Below, piece after piece: positions 23,764 through 31,008 of a stretch of 44,235 nt of DNA. Positions within the stretch are counted from its first letter, which is position 1, and each line of letters starts with the position of its first letter. The position numbers were made by a program, and so were the translations under genes. Origin of the DNA: Fibrobacter sp. UBA4309. Lineage in GTDB: Bacteria > Fibrobacterota > Fibrobacteria > Fibrobacterales > Fibrobacteraceae. Under the pieces are notes generated by a model that was not told where the DNA came from, did no database searches, and saw only the letters and a list, made by a program, of their open reading frames with translations. The stretch lies in the NCBI RefSeq assembly GCF_002395745.1, contig NZ_DGUN01000052.1, positions 1-44,235 on the forward strand, given 5' to 3'.

Positions 23764-26700
23764 TTACTTATATTCGGGCCTCTTGTAACCGAACGGTTTA
23801 AGCAGATCTTCGCTGCTCTTGCGGACCGCCCCCATCTGGTCGACCTCCGTCGAGTTTTCACCCGGCAGGTCGCACAGCAATTCCGACTTCAAGGTAACTT
23901 CGGTCTTGTAGAGATAGGCGCCCGTACCGTAGAGACGGCCATCGGCCGTACGCACGTACCCTTCCTTGTCGGGTTTCTGTTCAAAGTACAGCCTCAACAC
24001 GCCGGCATCGTTTACGTAATCCGGATTGTCCAGTTCCTGGTCGAACGAGAAATAATCGACAAAGTTACCGATCGTCGTATACACCCAGATTTTCACCTTC
24101 ATCGTCGTGTGGAACAAGTTCGCACGGGAAAGATCCGTGCCCAAATCCGACTGGAACTGCGCAGTGCAATGTTCCTTCACGTATTCATCCACGGTGATTC
24201 GCGAAGTATCGTTGGCAGATTCGACACCGTTCATGGAAATCAAGCCGTCCTTGCCGACAAGGTCATTGAGTGTCGCAAGGCCCGTCACGGCGCTAACTAC
24301 AGGCAGCTTGGCATCTACGGCGAGAGTCGGGCCAAGGTGGCCACTCATGTTCGGATACGGTTCGTCGCCGGAGCCGTTCTTTGTCTTGAAGCTTCCGCCC
24401 TTGAGCGTTTCGACTTCCTTATCCGTCTTGGAATTGTAGATGGTCACGGCGAAGGTCTGGCCCTTTTCCGGCTCGTTCGCAGCGTAGTATTCCTCGGTCT
24501 TCTCGCGGGTCACCTTCGTCACCGGAGTCACCACAGAAATGTCCACGTCCTTGGCGTCCTTCATGATAACGTAAACCGTATCGGCAGAACCGTTGCCGGC
24601 CTTGTCCTTGTAACGGCGGATAATCGTGTTGCCGCCCTTGTTGAGTCCCTGCACCTTGAGGGTATCCATCACGGCGGGGCCCTTGCCGTCGTTCAGGTCT
24701 ACAGTCCACTTCACGTCGACGTAGGTCGAGAATATCACGTCGTCGGTATGCGGCGATTCGATTTTCACCTTCGGCGGAATCAGGTCGACCACGATGTAGA
24801 TGGAACGGCTGGCCGTATTGCCGAATTCGTTCACGTACGTGAAGGTGACCTCGTAACCCACGTTCTTGTCTTCGTCCTTGATGGCGTTGCCCTTGGAATT
24901 CAAGGCGTAGGCCACGGTGACGCTATTGTCGTGCTTGTCGGTATAGCTGTACGCCACAGAGTAAATCGCGCCAGATTCCGATTCGACCGGTTCACCCGTG
25001 AGCGCATCCGCCTCGTACGACACCGTCACCGTCTTGCCGTCAATCGTCGTCTCGTAAGAAACCTTGATGCGGTCGTTCACCACGTCGCCCTTGGCGTTGG
25101 TCACGTAAGAAACGGTCACCGTCTGGCCAGCCACCTTTTCGGCATAGCTCACGGCCACCAGGCTGTCGTTAAACGGAGAATGCTTGACCTTGCCAGACGG
25201 CATATCGTTCAGCATAATCTTTTCGGCGGCAATCTTTGCAATTGTCTTCACCGCGTCGGACACGTTCTTCAGCGTATCGAACGGGACGTCGGCAATCTTG
25301 AATTCCTTTGTCGTGTAGTTGCAAGTAGAATCCGTATACGTGGAATCCAGGACAGGATTCTTTATCTTGATCGAAATGTCGTTGGACTTCTTGTTCACGT
25401 AGAACGACGTATCGCCTTCCGCGGGCTGTTCCACGACCGTGAAGATATCGGTCGCGAGTACATCGGCGACCTGCGTCGAGACATCCACTTCCGGAGTCTT
25501 GGTGCAGACGAAGATGATGACATCCAAGATGGCGGGAGAATCCTTTGTCTTGTCGTAGTATGTCAAACGTACTACGTTGTAGCCTTCGTGGAGGTTCTTT
25601 ACAGTCGTATCCGGCTGCGGGATGCCGTCACCCGTCCACGAGAGCGTCACCGTCTTGTCGTTCACCTTGATAGGAATTTCCGGATTGTTTTCGCTGTAGT
25701 CGCCCGTACCCGATTCGGCATGCGTCACCACGATAACGGACTTTTCGACAACATCCAGGATGTTGATGCGGACATCGGCCACGCTCTTGTAGCCGTCGTT
25801 GTCGATAATCTGCACCTTGACCGTGTAGTACTTCTTGTCGGCGGGGAGCGCCTCGTAGTCGAACACCTTGCGGGTCGTAATCTTCCCGCTCGTCGCGTCA
25901 ATGGCGAACAGGCTGGAATCGCCACCCACCAGGCTAAAGGTGTTTTGGCGGAAGCCTGAATTCGGGCCGTCCTGGTCGTAATAGGCAAGCACGCCGACCT
26001 CGGTACCCACGGGTTCGTTCTCGCGAACGCCCATCGTGGTATCCTTGATAGAAGGCGGATCGTTCACGTCTACCACCAAAACCTGTACCGCGACATTCTT
26101 CGTGACCGTACCGCTCGTAATCGACACCGTCACCAAATACTTGTCCTTGACTTCGTAGTCGATGGTGCTGTCCACCGCCACCGTAATGAGGCCCGAAGCC
26201 GCATCGATAACGAACGTCCCGGAGGGATCGTCGATGCCGAACACCGGCGATGCGATATCCGTTTCCATATAGCCGACCGGCGTATCCTTCTTGGAGTTTT
26301 CGAGGACCGGGAACATGGCCGAGACGAGGTCGATGGTCAGCGTGTACGTATAGTCCGAAACGGTGCTGTCCGAGTTACGGATAATTTGGAAATGGAGCGA
26401 ATCGTACGGGGCGCCGAACTCGTCGGTCTTGCCCTTGTACACGAGCTTCGCAAAATCCTTCGCATCGATAACCGTACCGGCAACAACGTCAGCGCCATCG
26501 AGCTTAAGCGTACCGACAGAAACACCATCCACGATCTTCACGGAATAATCCGCAAGGGCGGAGGAGTCCGGATTCATGGCCCGGAAATCCGAAATCACAA
26601 GCGGGTCGTTCATGATACCGGTGACAGTGAAGTCCTCGCTGAGCGGGCTCTTCGGCACGTTGATGATGTCGATGGGGAGTCTCGCGCAATTTTCGGTTCT

Positions 26701-28131
26701 GTCGCCATCGGCATAGACCGCCGCTTCCAGGTCGCACACGCGGATGTAGAAGCGTTCATCCTCTTCGAGCAAGGCATCGTACTTCGCATGCAGGATAATC
26801 GGGTTCGTCAGCGTCGTCTTCCCCTTCTCGAAATAAGCCTTTACCGTATCGCCCTTGTCGCAAGCCGGGATACCCGTATCGACAATGTCGTCACGATGTG
26901 CATACTTGCCGCCGGCACCGTTCTCGGCACCCTTGTCGGGGAATTCAAAACAATAGCGGAACGGCACTTTAGTTGCCGGTTCCAGACTCAGGTACAGGCG
27001 CACCGTGTCGCCGATATCTTCGTGGTCTTCGCGAAGCTTTTTCTTGTTGTCGACCTTGAGCTTGGCCGGGAAGAACTGCACGTAGCGGAAATCGCCGGCC
27101 CTGAATTCTGCATTGATAGAGACCTTCTTTGCCAAAAGCTGACCGGCAAACTTGTAATGCTGTTCAAAGCTAATCGTACCACCCGAAATATACGTTCCCT
27201 GAATATGGCATTCTTCAGCGGGGAAAGCAATATTATTCGGCGAATAGAAAAGCAGATTTCCGCCGTAATCCTTGTTCTCTACAGTCTTCTGCGTACCGCC
27301 GTTCCATTGCTGGTTGGTTTCGCTCCATTCACCGTCCTTCACCGTCATGACGACAATATTGTGCAAGTCGGAAGAAATTACAAACCGCCCATCAATAAAG
27401 AATCGTACATAGCGGCCTTCCGGCATACGAATGTACAAGTAATCGTTATTGCTCTTCATGGTAAGGTCGCCCTTCACGTGGATGTCGTAAAAGCCCTCGC
27501 CTTCCGGGATATCGATGTAGTTCGTCTTATCCTCGAACAGGTATGAATCAACTTCACGATCATACGTAAATCCGGCATGGTTTACCTTGGGGACATCAAG
27601 GGTCTTGTCGATGGCAGGGACTTTTTCGGGGTCACAAGTTTTTTCCGGCACAGCACCATCCTTCGTCCGAACATTGTCGAAATAGTCGAAACCATTTACA
27701 TCACTACAAACCGGGCCGTTCCAGACAACCTTTTCTCGACCATTAAACCCTACATTAACACGTCCGCCAAAATGGCTAGGCCCACTCAAAACAGTGTCCT
27801 GACCATCACCATTTTCAAAATTCCCGGCAAATGCAAGTGGGCCACCAATTGAATGCTTGATATTCTTCATCTGGAAACCGGCCGAAGCGCTTCCCGAATA
27901 TCCATTTGAATCATTTATAAAAACTTCTTGTCCGATAAACGCCACGCCATAATTGTCACCAGGAAGTCCCGTTCCCCAGAGCTTATACTTCATCAAGTCG
28001 TCCCAGGTCGCTTCCTGGTCGACAGCATTCTCAAAGTAAAACGGCTCTATAGGCACGGCGAACAAATTCACCGCGGCCAAAAGGCTCAAGGCCAAGAACT
28101 CTAGTGCAAATTTGAATTCACACCTAACCAT
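23764..28131 (-). CDS. Large cadherin-repeat surface protein (about 1455 aa), paralogue of the preceding gene
   Basis: The start at 28131 has a perfect Shine-Dalgarno (AGGAG, 5 nt upstream on the minus strand) and gives the signal peptide MVRCEFKFALEFLALSLLAA ending FA. The N-terminal module matches its neighbour (LMKYKLWGTG, GYSGSASAGFQM, NKDYGGNLLFYS, KFAGQLLAKKV, GDFRYVQF). Two cadherin-like repeats lie at about residues 600-800, with LVVDVNDPPSIKD, GVRENEPVGTEVG and LFAIDATSGKI. Then come the Ig-like part, the beta repeats (VTVSYVTNAKGD, VTVSYEADALTG, VTVAYALNSKGN) and the same C-terminal module ending MGAVRKSSEDL...FGYKRPEYK. It has four fewer cadherin repeats than the 1951-residue paralogue, suggesting repeat gain or loss after duplication. 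It is probably secreted to the surface as a Ca-dependent adhesin; the binding partner is unknown. Confidence 0.88.
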   Translation of the reverse strand: MVRCEFKFALEFLALSLLAAVNLFAVPIEPFYFENAVDQEATWDDLMKYKLWGTGLPGDNYGVAFIGQEVFINDSNGYSGSASAGFQMKNIKHSIGGPLAFAGNFENGDGQDTVLSGPSHFGGRVNVGFNGREKVVWNGPVCSDVNGFDYFDNVRTKDGAVPEKTCDPEKVPAIDKTLDVPKVNHAGFTYDREVDSYLFEDKTNYIDIPEGEGFYDIHVKGDLTMKSNNDYLYIRMPEGRYVRFFIDGRFVISSDLHNIVVMTVKDGEWSETNQQWNGGTQKTVENKDYGGNLLFYSPNNIAFPAEECHIQGTYISGGTISFEQHYKFAGQLLAKKVSINAEFRAGDFRYVQFFPAKLKVDNKKKLREDHEDIGDTVRLYLSLEPATKVPFRYCFEFPDKGAENGAGGKYAHRDDIVDTGIPACDKGDTVKAYFEKGKTTLTNPIILHAKYDALLEEDERFYIRVCDLEAAVYADGDRTENCARLPIDIINVPKSPLSEDFTVTGIMNDPLVISDFRAMNPDSSALADYSVKIVDGVSVGTLKLDGADVVAGTVIDAKDFAKLVYKGKTDEFGAPYDSLHFQIIRNSDSTVSDYTYTLTIDLVSAMFPVLENSKKDTPVGYMETDIASPVFGIDDPSGTFVIDAASGLITVAVDSTIDYEVKDKYLVTVSITSGTVTKNVAVQVLVVDVNDPPSIKDTTMGVRENEPVGTEVGVLAYYDQDGPNSGFRQNTFSLVGGDSSLFAIDATSGKITTRKVFDYEALPADKKYYTVKVQIIDNDGYKSVADVRINILDVVEKSVIVVTHAESGTGDYSENNPEIPIKVNDKTVTLSWTGDGIPQPDTTVKNLHEGYNVVRLTYYDKTKDSPAILDVIIFVCTKTPEVDVSTQVADVLATDIFTVVEQPAEGDTSFYVNKKSNDISIKIKNPVLDSTYTDSTCNYTTKEFKIADVPFDTLKNVSDAVKTIAKIAAEKIMLNDMPSGKVKHSPFNDSLVAVSYAEKVAGQTVTVSYVTNAKGDVVNDRIKVSYETTIDGKTVTVSYEADALTGEPVESESGAIYSVAYSYTDKHDNSVTVAYALNSKGNAIKDEDKNVGYEVTFTYVNEFGNTASRSIYIVVDLIPPKVKIESPHTDDVIFSTYVDVKWTVDLNDGKGPAVMDTLKVQGLNKGGNTIIRRYKDKAGNGSADTVYVIMKDAKDVDISVVTPVTKVTREKTEEYYAANEPEKGQTFAVTIYNSKTDKEVETLKGGSFKTKNGSGDEPYPNMSGHLGPTLAVDAKLPVVSAVTGLATLNDLVGKDGLISMNGVESANDTSRITVDEYVKEHCTAQFQSDLGTDLSRANLFHTTMKVKIWVYTTIGNFVDYFSFDQELDNPDYVNDAGVLRLYFEQKPDKEGYVRTADGRLYGTGAYLYKTEVTLKSELLCDLPGENSTEVDQMGAVRKSSEDLLKPFGYKRPEYK

Positions 28132-28143
28132 AGTCACTCCTAG

Positions 28144-28166
28144 GGGGCACAGCCCCGTTGAAACGG
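28144..28166 (-). promoter_or_regulatory. Two tandem hairpins beside the cadherin-gene ribosome-binding site
   Basis: On the minus strand CCGTT-TC-AACGG (28155-28166) is followed at once by GGGGC-TGT-GCCCC (28144-28156), which ends three bases before the AGGAG of the gene at 28131. The two share their junction bases, so they could alternate. They could gate ribosome access. Confidence 0.45.
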
Positions 28167-28316
28167 CATCTAAAAATCCCATCCGGAAATCACCGATTCC
28201 ACCACCCCTATTTGTAAAATATAATTAATGTAAACGGGATTTTTCATTTGTGTTTATTCCATAGTGGTATAATCGCATAATTATGTGATAAAAAACGGCC
28301 ATTTTCGACAAAACGC

Positions 28317-28345
28317 TTGTAATTTTTGCAAAAACAAGCTATATT
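28317..28345 (+). promoter_or_regulatory. Promoter of SRP RNA
   Basis: -35 TTGTAA (28317-28322) and -10 TATATT (28340-28345), spacer 17 nt, with the RNA's first stem base 7 nt downstream. The spacer region itself has an inverted repeat, GCTTGT (28315-28320) with ACAAGC (28334-28339), enclosing a TTTTTGCAAAAA core. Confidence 0.75.
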
Positions 28346-28351
28346 GCGGAG

Positions 28352-28445
28352 TCCTAGGCCCCGGACAATGACTATTTGCGGGCAAATCGCCAGGGCGAAA
28401 GCAGCAACGGACTTGCGAATTTTTATGTGTCCGGGTCGCCTAGGA
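28352..28445 (+). ncRNA. ffs: Signal recognition particle RNA, small bacterial (4.5S) type
   Basis: A long hairpin of about 94 nt. The outer stem pairs TCCTAGG and CCCGGACA (28352-28367) with TGTCCGGG and CCTAGGA (28428-28445). A second stem pairs ATTTGCG with TGCGAAT. The tip, CCAGG-GCGAAAGC-AGCAA (28390-28407), matches the SRP domain IV, with CAGG and AGCA strands of the internal loop that binds Ffh and a GNRA (GAAA) tetraloop. SRP RNA acts with Ffh to bring nascent membrane proteins to SecYEG. It is flanked by a good promoter and a strong terminator and carries no reading frame. The tip helix is shorter than in E. coli. Identification is by structure and motif, not by a covariance-model score. 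Confidence 0.85.
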
Positions 28446-28453
28446 TTCTTTTT

Positions 28454-28475
28454 GCAACCCTCGGGTTGCTTTTTT
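28454..28475 (+). terminator. Terminator of SRP RNA
   Basis: GCAACCC-TC-GGGTTGC (28454-28460, 28463-28469), a perfect 7-bp stem, followed by six T residues, 8 nt after the SRP RNA stem. Confidence 0.92.
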
Positions 28476-28504
28476 AATTGCATCCCCAATTTCTAAGTTC
28501 CGAT

Positions 28505-29125
28505 ATGATCCTCTGGACAATCCGCCACACGAAGCCCTACAACCCCAACGACGTCTGCTACGGCCGATTGGATTTTGACGTTTCGCCGACATTCGAAAGC
28601 GAGGCCGCCGGGGCGCTGGACGCATTCCAGAAATCAGGGGCCAAGCCCACCCGGCTTTTCTCGAGCCCGCTTCTCCGGGCCTACCGCCTTGCAGAAAAGG
28701 CCGCCCAGGCAACAGGACTCGAAATCGAGAAGAACGACGCCATCATCGAAGTGAACTTCGGTTCCTGGGAAGGGCAAAAGCTTACTGCCGTCCCCCGCGA
28801 AGAGATGCACGCCTGGATGAACGACCTCCGCGGGTTCCGTTTCCCGGGCGGAGAAAACTTCTACGACGTGGACCGGCGTGTCGAGTCGTTCCTGGACAGC
28901 CTCCCCGACGACGGGGAATTCCTGTTCGTGACGCATGCGGGAGTCATTGCGGCCCTGCAGCATTTCGCCTGCGGACTGCCCGACGAGGATTTCGTGGAAG
29001 GCAAGTTCAGCTATACCATGGTGACGCGCTTCGACCTGCAGCGCAACGCCGAGGGGCATTTCCGCGGGACATTCGAAAAAATCTACGACGGCATCCAGAT
29101 GCCCCCGCTCGTGATGGGCGATTGA
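28505..29125 (+). CDS. Histidine phosphatase (CobC/phosphoglycerate mutase-like)
   Basis: A 206-residue member of the histidine phosphatase superfamily. The phospho-acceptor motif is TIRHTKPYN (RHTKP, His8) at the very N-terminus. SSPLLRAYRLAEKAA supplies the second Arg, EVNFGSWEG the Glu region and FVTHAGVIAAL the second His. The sequence around it (VCYGRLDFDVS, FGSWEGQ, PGGENFYDVDRRV) is closest to alpha-ribazole phosphatase CobC of the cobalamin pathway, but no other B12 gene is in the window, so broader phosphatase activity remains possible. The ATG at 28505 places RH at the usual distance from the N-terminus; an earlier in-frame Met lies almost in the SRP terminator. Confidence 0.88.
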   Translation: MILWTIRHTKPYNPNDVCYGRLDFDVSPTFESEAAGALDAFQKSGAKPTRLFSSPLLRAYRLAEKAAQATGLEIEKNDAIIEVNFGSWEGQKLTAVPREEMHAWMNDLRGFRFPGGENFYDVDRRVESFLDSLPDDGEFLFVTHAGVIAALQHFACGLPDEDFVEGKFSYTMVTRFDLQRNAEGHFRGTFEKIYDGIQMPPLVMGD

Positions 29126-29129
29126 TTTG

Positions 29130-29164
29130 TGATAATTGATGATTGATGATTGATAATTGATGAT
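29130..29164. repeat. Heptamer tandem repeat (TGATRAT)x5
   Basis: Five exact 7-nt units: TGATAAT, TGATGAT, TGATGAT, TGATAAT, TGATGAT, directly after the histidine-phosphatase stop and running into a REP-like palindrome. Confidence 0.88.
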
Positions 29165-29186
29165 GGATCCTCCTTCGGAGGATGAC
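29162..29186. repeat. REP-like palindrome, copy of 4914-4938
   Basis: A 25-nt block identical to 4914-4938, with GGATCCTCC and GGAGGAT as its palindromic core. It lies between the convergent histidine-phosphatase and DUF5683-like genes, where it could terminate either transcript. Confidence 0.88.
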
Positions 29187-29209
29187 AGCCCAAAGCCCAC
29201 GGCCCACAG

Positions 29210-30193
29210 CTAAAAGTCTACCGAGAACATCGCCTGCGCACCGCCTTCCAGGCGAGGCAGGACCGCCAAATGCAACGGGTTGTCGAAATCGCTCAGCAGG
29301 GCATCGACGGCAGCATCGGCCAGGGAGTACAGATAAATTAAAGCCATACCCCAAATGTACTGGTTGCGGTTCTTGCGGTAGTACGTCACGCGCTCGGCAA
29401 TCTTCTCGTATTCCTCGGAATCCGGGGATTCGTCGGCCAACATGTGTTTGCGCTTGAGGTAGTAATTGACCATGTGCTGCGAAGTCCTTATACTCGTGGT
29501 CGCGCCGATGATGCTCATGTACAAAAGCCCGGCCTTGCCGAACTCCCCGTTGTACATCTGGCCGAACCCCGGGATGATGCCCCAGAGCAAGGCCTTTTTC
29601 ATGCTGCGCAGTTCTACGCTGCGGTAGTTGTTGTTGTACCAGATGCCAAAGGCATCGAACATGCCGTAGAGGTGGAGGCCAAAGAGCCAGGCGTTTTCGG
29701 CCGTGCGCAAGTCTTCCTGTTCCATCTTCTTGTCGCTCAGCTCGCGGACGCGGTTCGCATACTCCTGGCGTTTTTCGTGATACGCCTGCAGGCTATCGCG
29801 GTTGTCGGCTTCCATGATCTTGCGGTTCATGATGGCGACGGAATCCTGGAACGGCTTGGCCTGTTCGTACACGCGGTCCTTCTGCCACGACTTGTTGATA
29901 TAGACTTCGTATATAAGCAGGGCCTCGATACCCGTGATGAAACCGCCGCGCACATAATGGCCCGTATAGTACTGGCCGCCACCGGGGAAAATGCTGAACA
30001 GCATGGTCAAAGGCAGCGAATTATGCGTTGTCGGGATATCCCATTCGTTCACGGTCAGCGTATCGATAGATTCTATCCCGGTGACGCCCTTCTGCGTCAC
30101 CCTGATGGACGCCGTAGAATCCGTCTGCGCACCAGCCCCCGTAGCAATGGCGAGGCATGCGAACAAGATTATAGCAAGCAGACGGTTTGACAT
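29210..30193 (-). CDS. Membrane protein, DUF5683-like (327 aa)
   Basis: It begins with a signal-like segment (MSNRLLAIILFACLAIATGAG) and then has two copies of a Gly-rich membrane hairpin: LFSIFPGGGQYYTGHYVRGG (about residues 60-80) and LLWGIIPGFGQMYNGEFGKA (about residues 195-215). The G-x-GQ-x-Y-x-G pattern resembles DUF5683/TM2-like proteins of Bacteroidota and related phyla. Between them is a charged, probably coiled-coil stretch with many Arg, Glu and Gln residues. Function unknown. The start at 30193 is used because the hydrophobic segment begins there; no clear ribosome-binding site is seen, and TATATT lies a few bases upstream on the minus strand. It converges with the histidine-phosphatase gene. 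Confidence 0.7.
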   Translation of the reverse strand: MSNRLLAIILFACLAIATGAGAQTDSTASIRVTQKGVTGIESIDTLTVNEWDIPTTHNSLPLTMLFSIFPGGGQYYTGHYVRGGFITGIEALLIYEVYINKSWQKDRVYEQAKPFQDSVAIMNRKIMEADNRDSLQAYHEKRQEYANRVRELSDKKMEQEDLRTAENAWLFGLHLYGMFDAFGIWYNNNYRSVELRSMKKALLWGIIPGFGQMYNGEFGKAGLLYMSIIGATTSIRTSQHMVNYYLKRKHMLADESPDSEEYEKIAERVTYYRKNRNQYIWGMALIYLYSLADAAVDALLSDFDNPLHLAVLPRLEGGAQAMFSVDF

Positions 30194-30382
30194 CGGCTTG
30201 ACAATATAGAAAAAGATGGCCAACCCTGCGCCAGCCAGGTTTACAACCCGACTTTTATTCGTTTATATAGACATACGATTTCCTAACCACCGGCAATAAT
30301 TTTCCTTTTTTCAGTAAAAGAACTGCATACCGCGGTTCCAAAAGGTATATTTCAAAAAAAACGAAGTTTTTATTTAATTGTC

Positions 30383-30399
30383 ATTTTATGTCATAAAAT
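30383..30399. promoter_or_regulatory. Perfect palindrome upstream of cinA
   Basis: ATTTTATG-T-CATAAAAT, 8-bp arms around one base, 25 nt upstream of the cinA start and following TTGTCA (30378-30383). Candidate operator for the cinA-recA unit. It does not match the Fibrobacter LexA box as I recall it. Confidence 0.5.
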
Positions 30400-30423
30400 A
30401 ATTCTAAATTATGGAGTATGAAA

Positions 30424-30975
30424 ATGAGCGACACAAAAGATCTTGAGAATATCGAAAACGAAATCTCCCTGCTGGTCAAGGCCATCAAGGAGGCGCTCAT
30501 CGCACGTGGCGAAAAGATGGCCACCGCCGAATCTTGCACGGGCGGGCTCATCGCATCCGAAATCGTGAAGGAGCCGGGCACATCCGACATCCTTGCCGGC
30601 GGGGTAATCGCCTACCAGAACGAGATCAAGGAGAACATCCTCGGGGTCCCCCACCAGGTTCTCGAAGAAAAGGGTGCCGTGAGCGCCGAAACCGTCGAGG
30701 CCATGGCAAAGGGCGTCCGCGAAAAATTCGGCTGCGAATGGGCGGTCGCCACCTCCGGAATCGCCGGCCCCACCGGAGCGGAACCCGGCAAACCGGTCGG
30801 TTCCGTATGGATGTGTGTCAACAGTTGTTGGCAAAATGAGTCTTTTTTTGAAATTTTTGACGGAAATAGGAACGAAATCCGGGAAAAATCCGTTTATAAG
30901 GTGTTAGGCAAGCTACTTTTTTTAATAAATAACCAAAAAAGCACTTGCACAAACGAACACCAATTAGTATATTAA
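30424..30975 (+). CDS. CinA C-terminal family amidohydrolase (PncC-like)
   Basis: A 183-residue stand-alone CinA C-terminal domain. E. coli PncC, of this family, deamidates nicotinamide mononucleotide in NAD recycling. Family blocks are MATAESCTGGLIASE, LAGGVIAYQNEIKENILGVP, KGAVSAETVEAMAKGV, VATSGIAGPTGAEPG and KPVGSVW. The start at 30424 is preferred over 30418 because GGAG sits 7 nt upstream. After KPVGSVW the last 50 residues are less conserved and AT-rich, and the final codons coincide with the -35 and -10 boxes of the recA promoter, so the C-terminal sequence is constrained by regulation. Its position just before recA is a common bacterial arrangement. Confidence 0.9.
   Translation: MSDTKDLENIENEISLLVKAIKEALIARGEKMATAESCTGGLIASEIVKEPGTSDILAGGVIAYQNEIKENILGVPHQVLEEKGAVSAETVEAMAKGVREKFGCEWAVATSGIAGPTGAEPGKPVGSVWMCVNSCWQNESFFEIFDGNRNEIREKSVYKVLGKLLFLINNQKSTCTNEHQLVY
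30945..30973 (+). promoter_or_regulatory. recA promoter inside the end of cinA
   Basis: -35 TTGCAC (30945-30950) and -10 TATATT (30968-30973) with an exact 17-nt spacer. The -10 box abuts the cinA stop codon (30973-30975). It allows recA expression apart from cinA. Confidence 0.75.
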
Positions 30976-31008
30976 CAGAGAAACAAAACTAAAATGGAGT
31001 CAAACAAC

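Noticed and set aside
28132..28250. A cyclic-di-GMP or other known riboswitch before the smaller cadherin gene
   Set aside because: No conserved core of a known riboswitch class could be matched; only short hairpins are visible.
30901..31008. A LexA box upstream of recA
   Set aside because: No symmetrical TGC...GCA element of the expected kind was found; TGCACAAACG lacks the second half.
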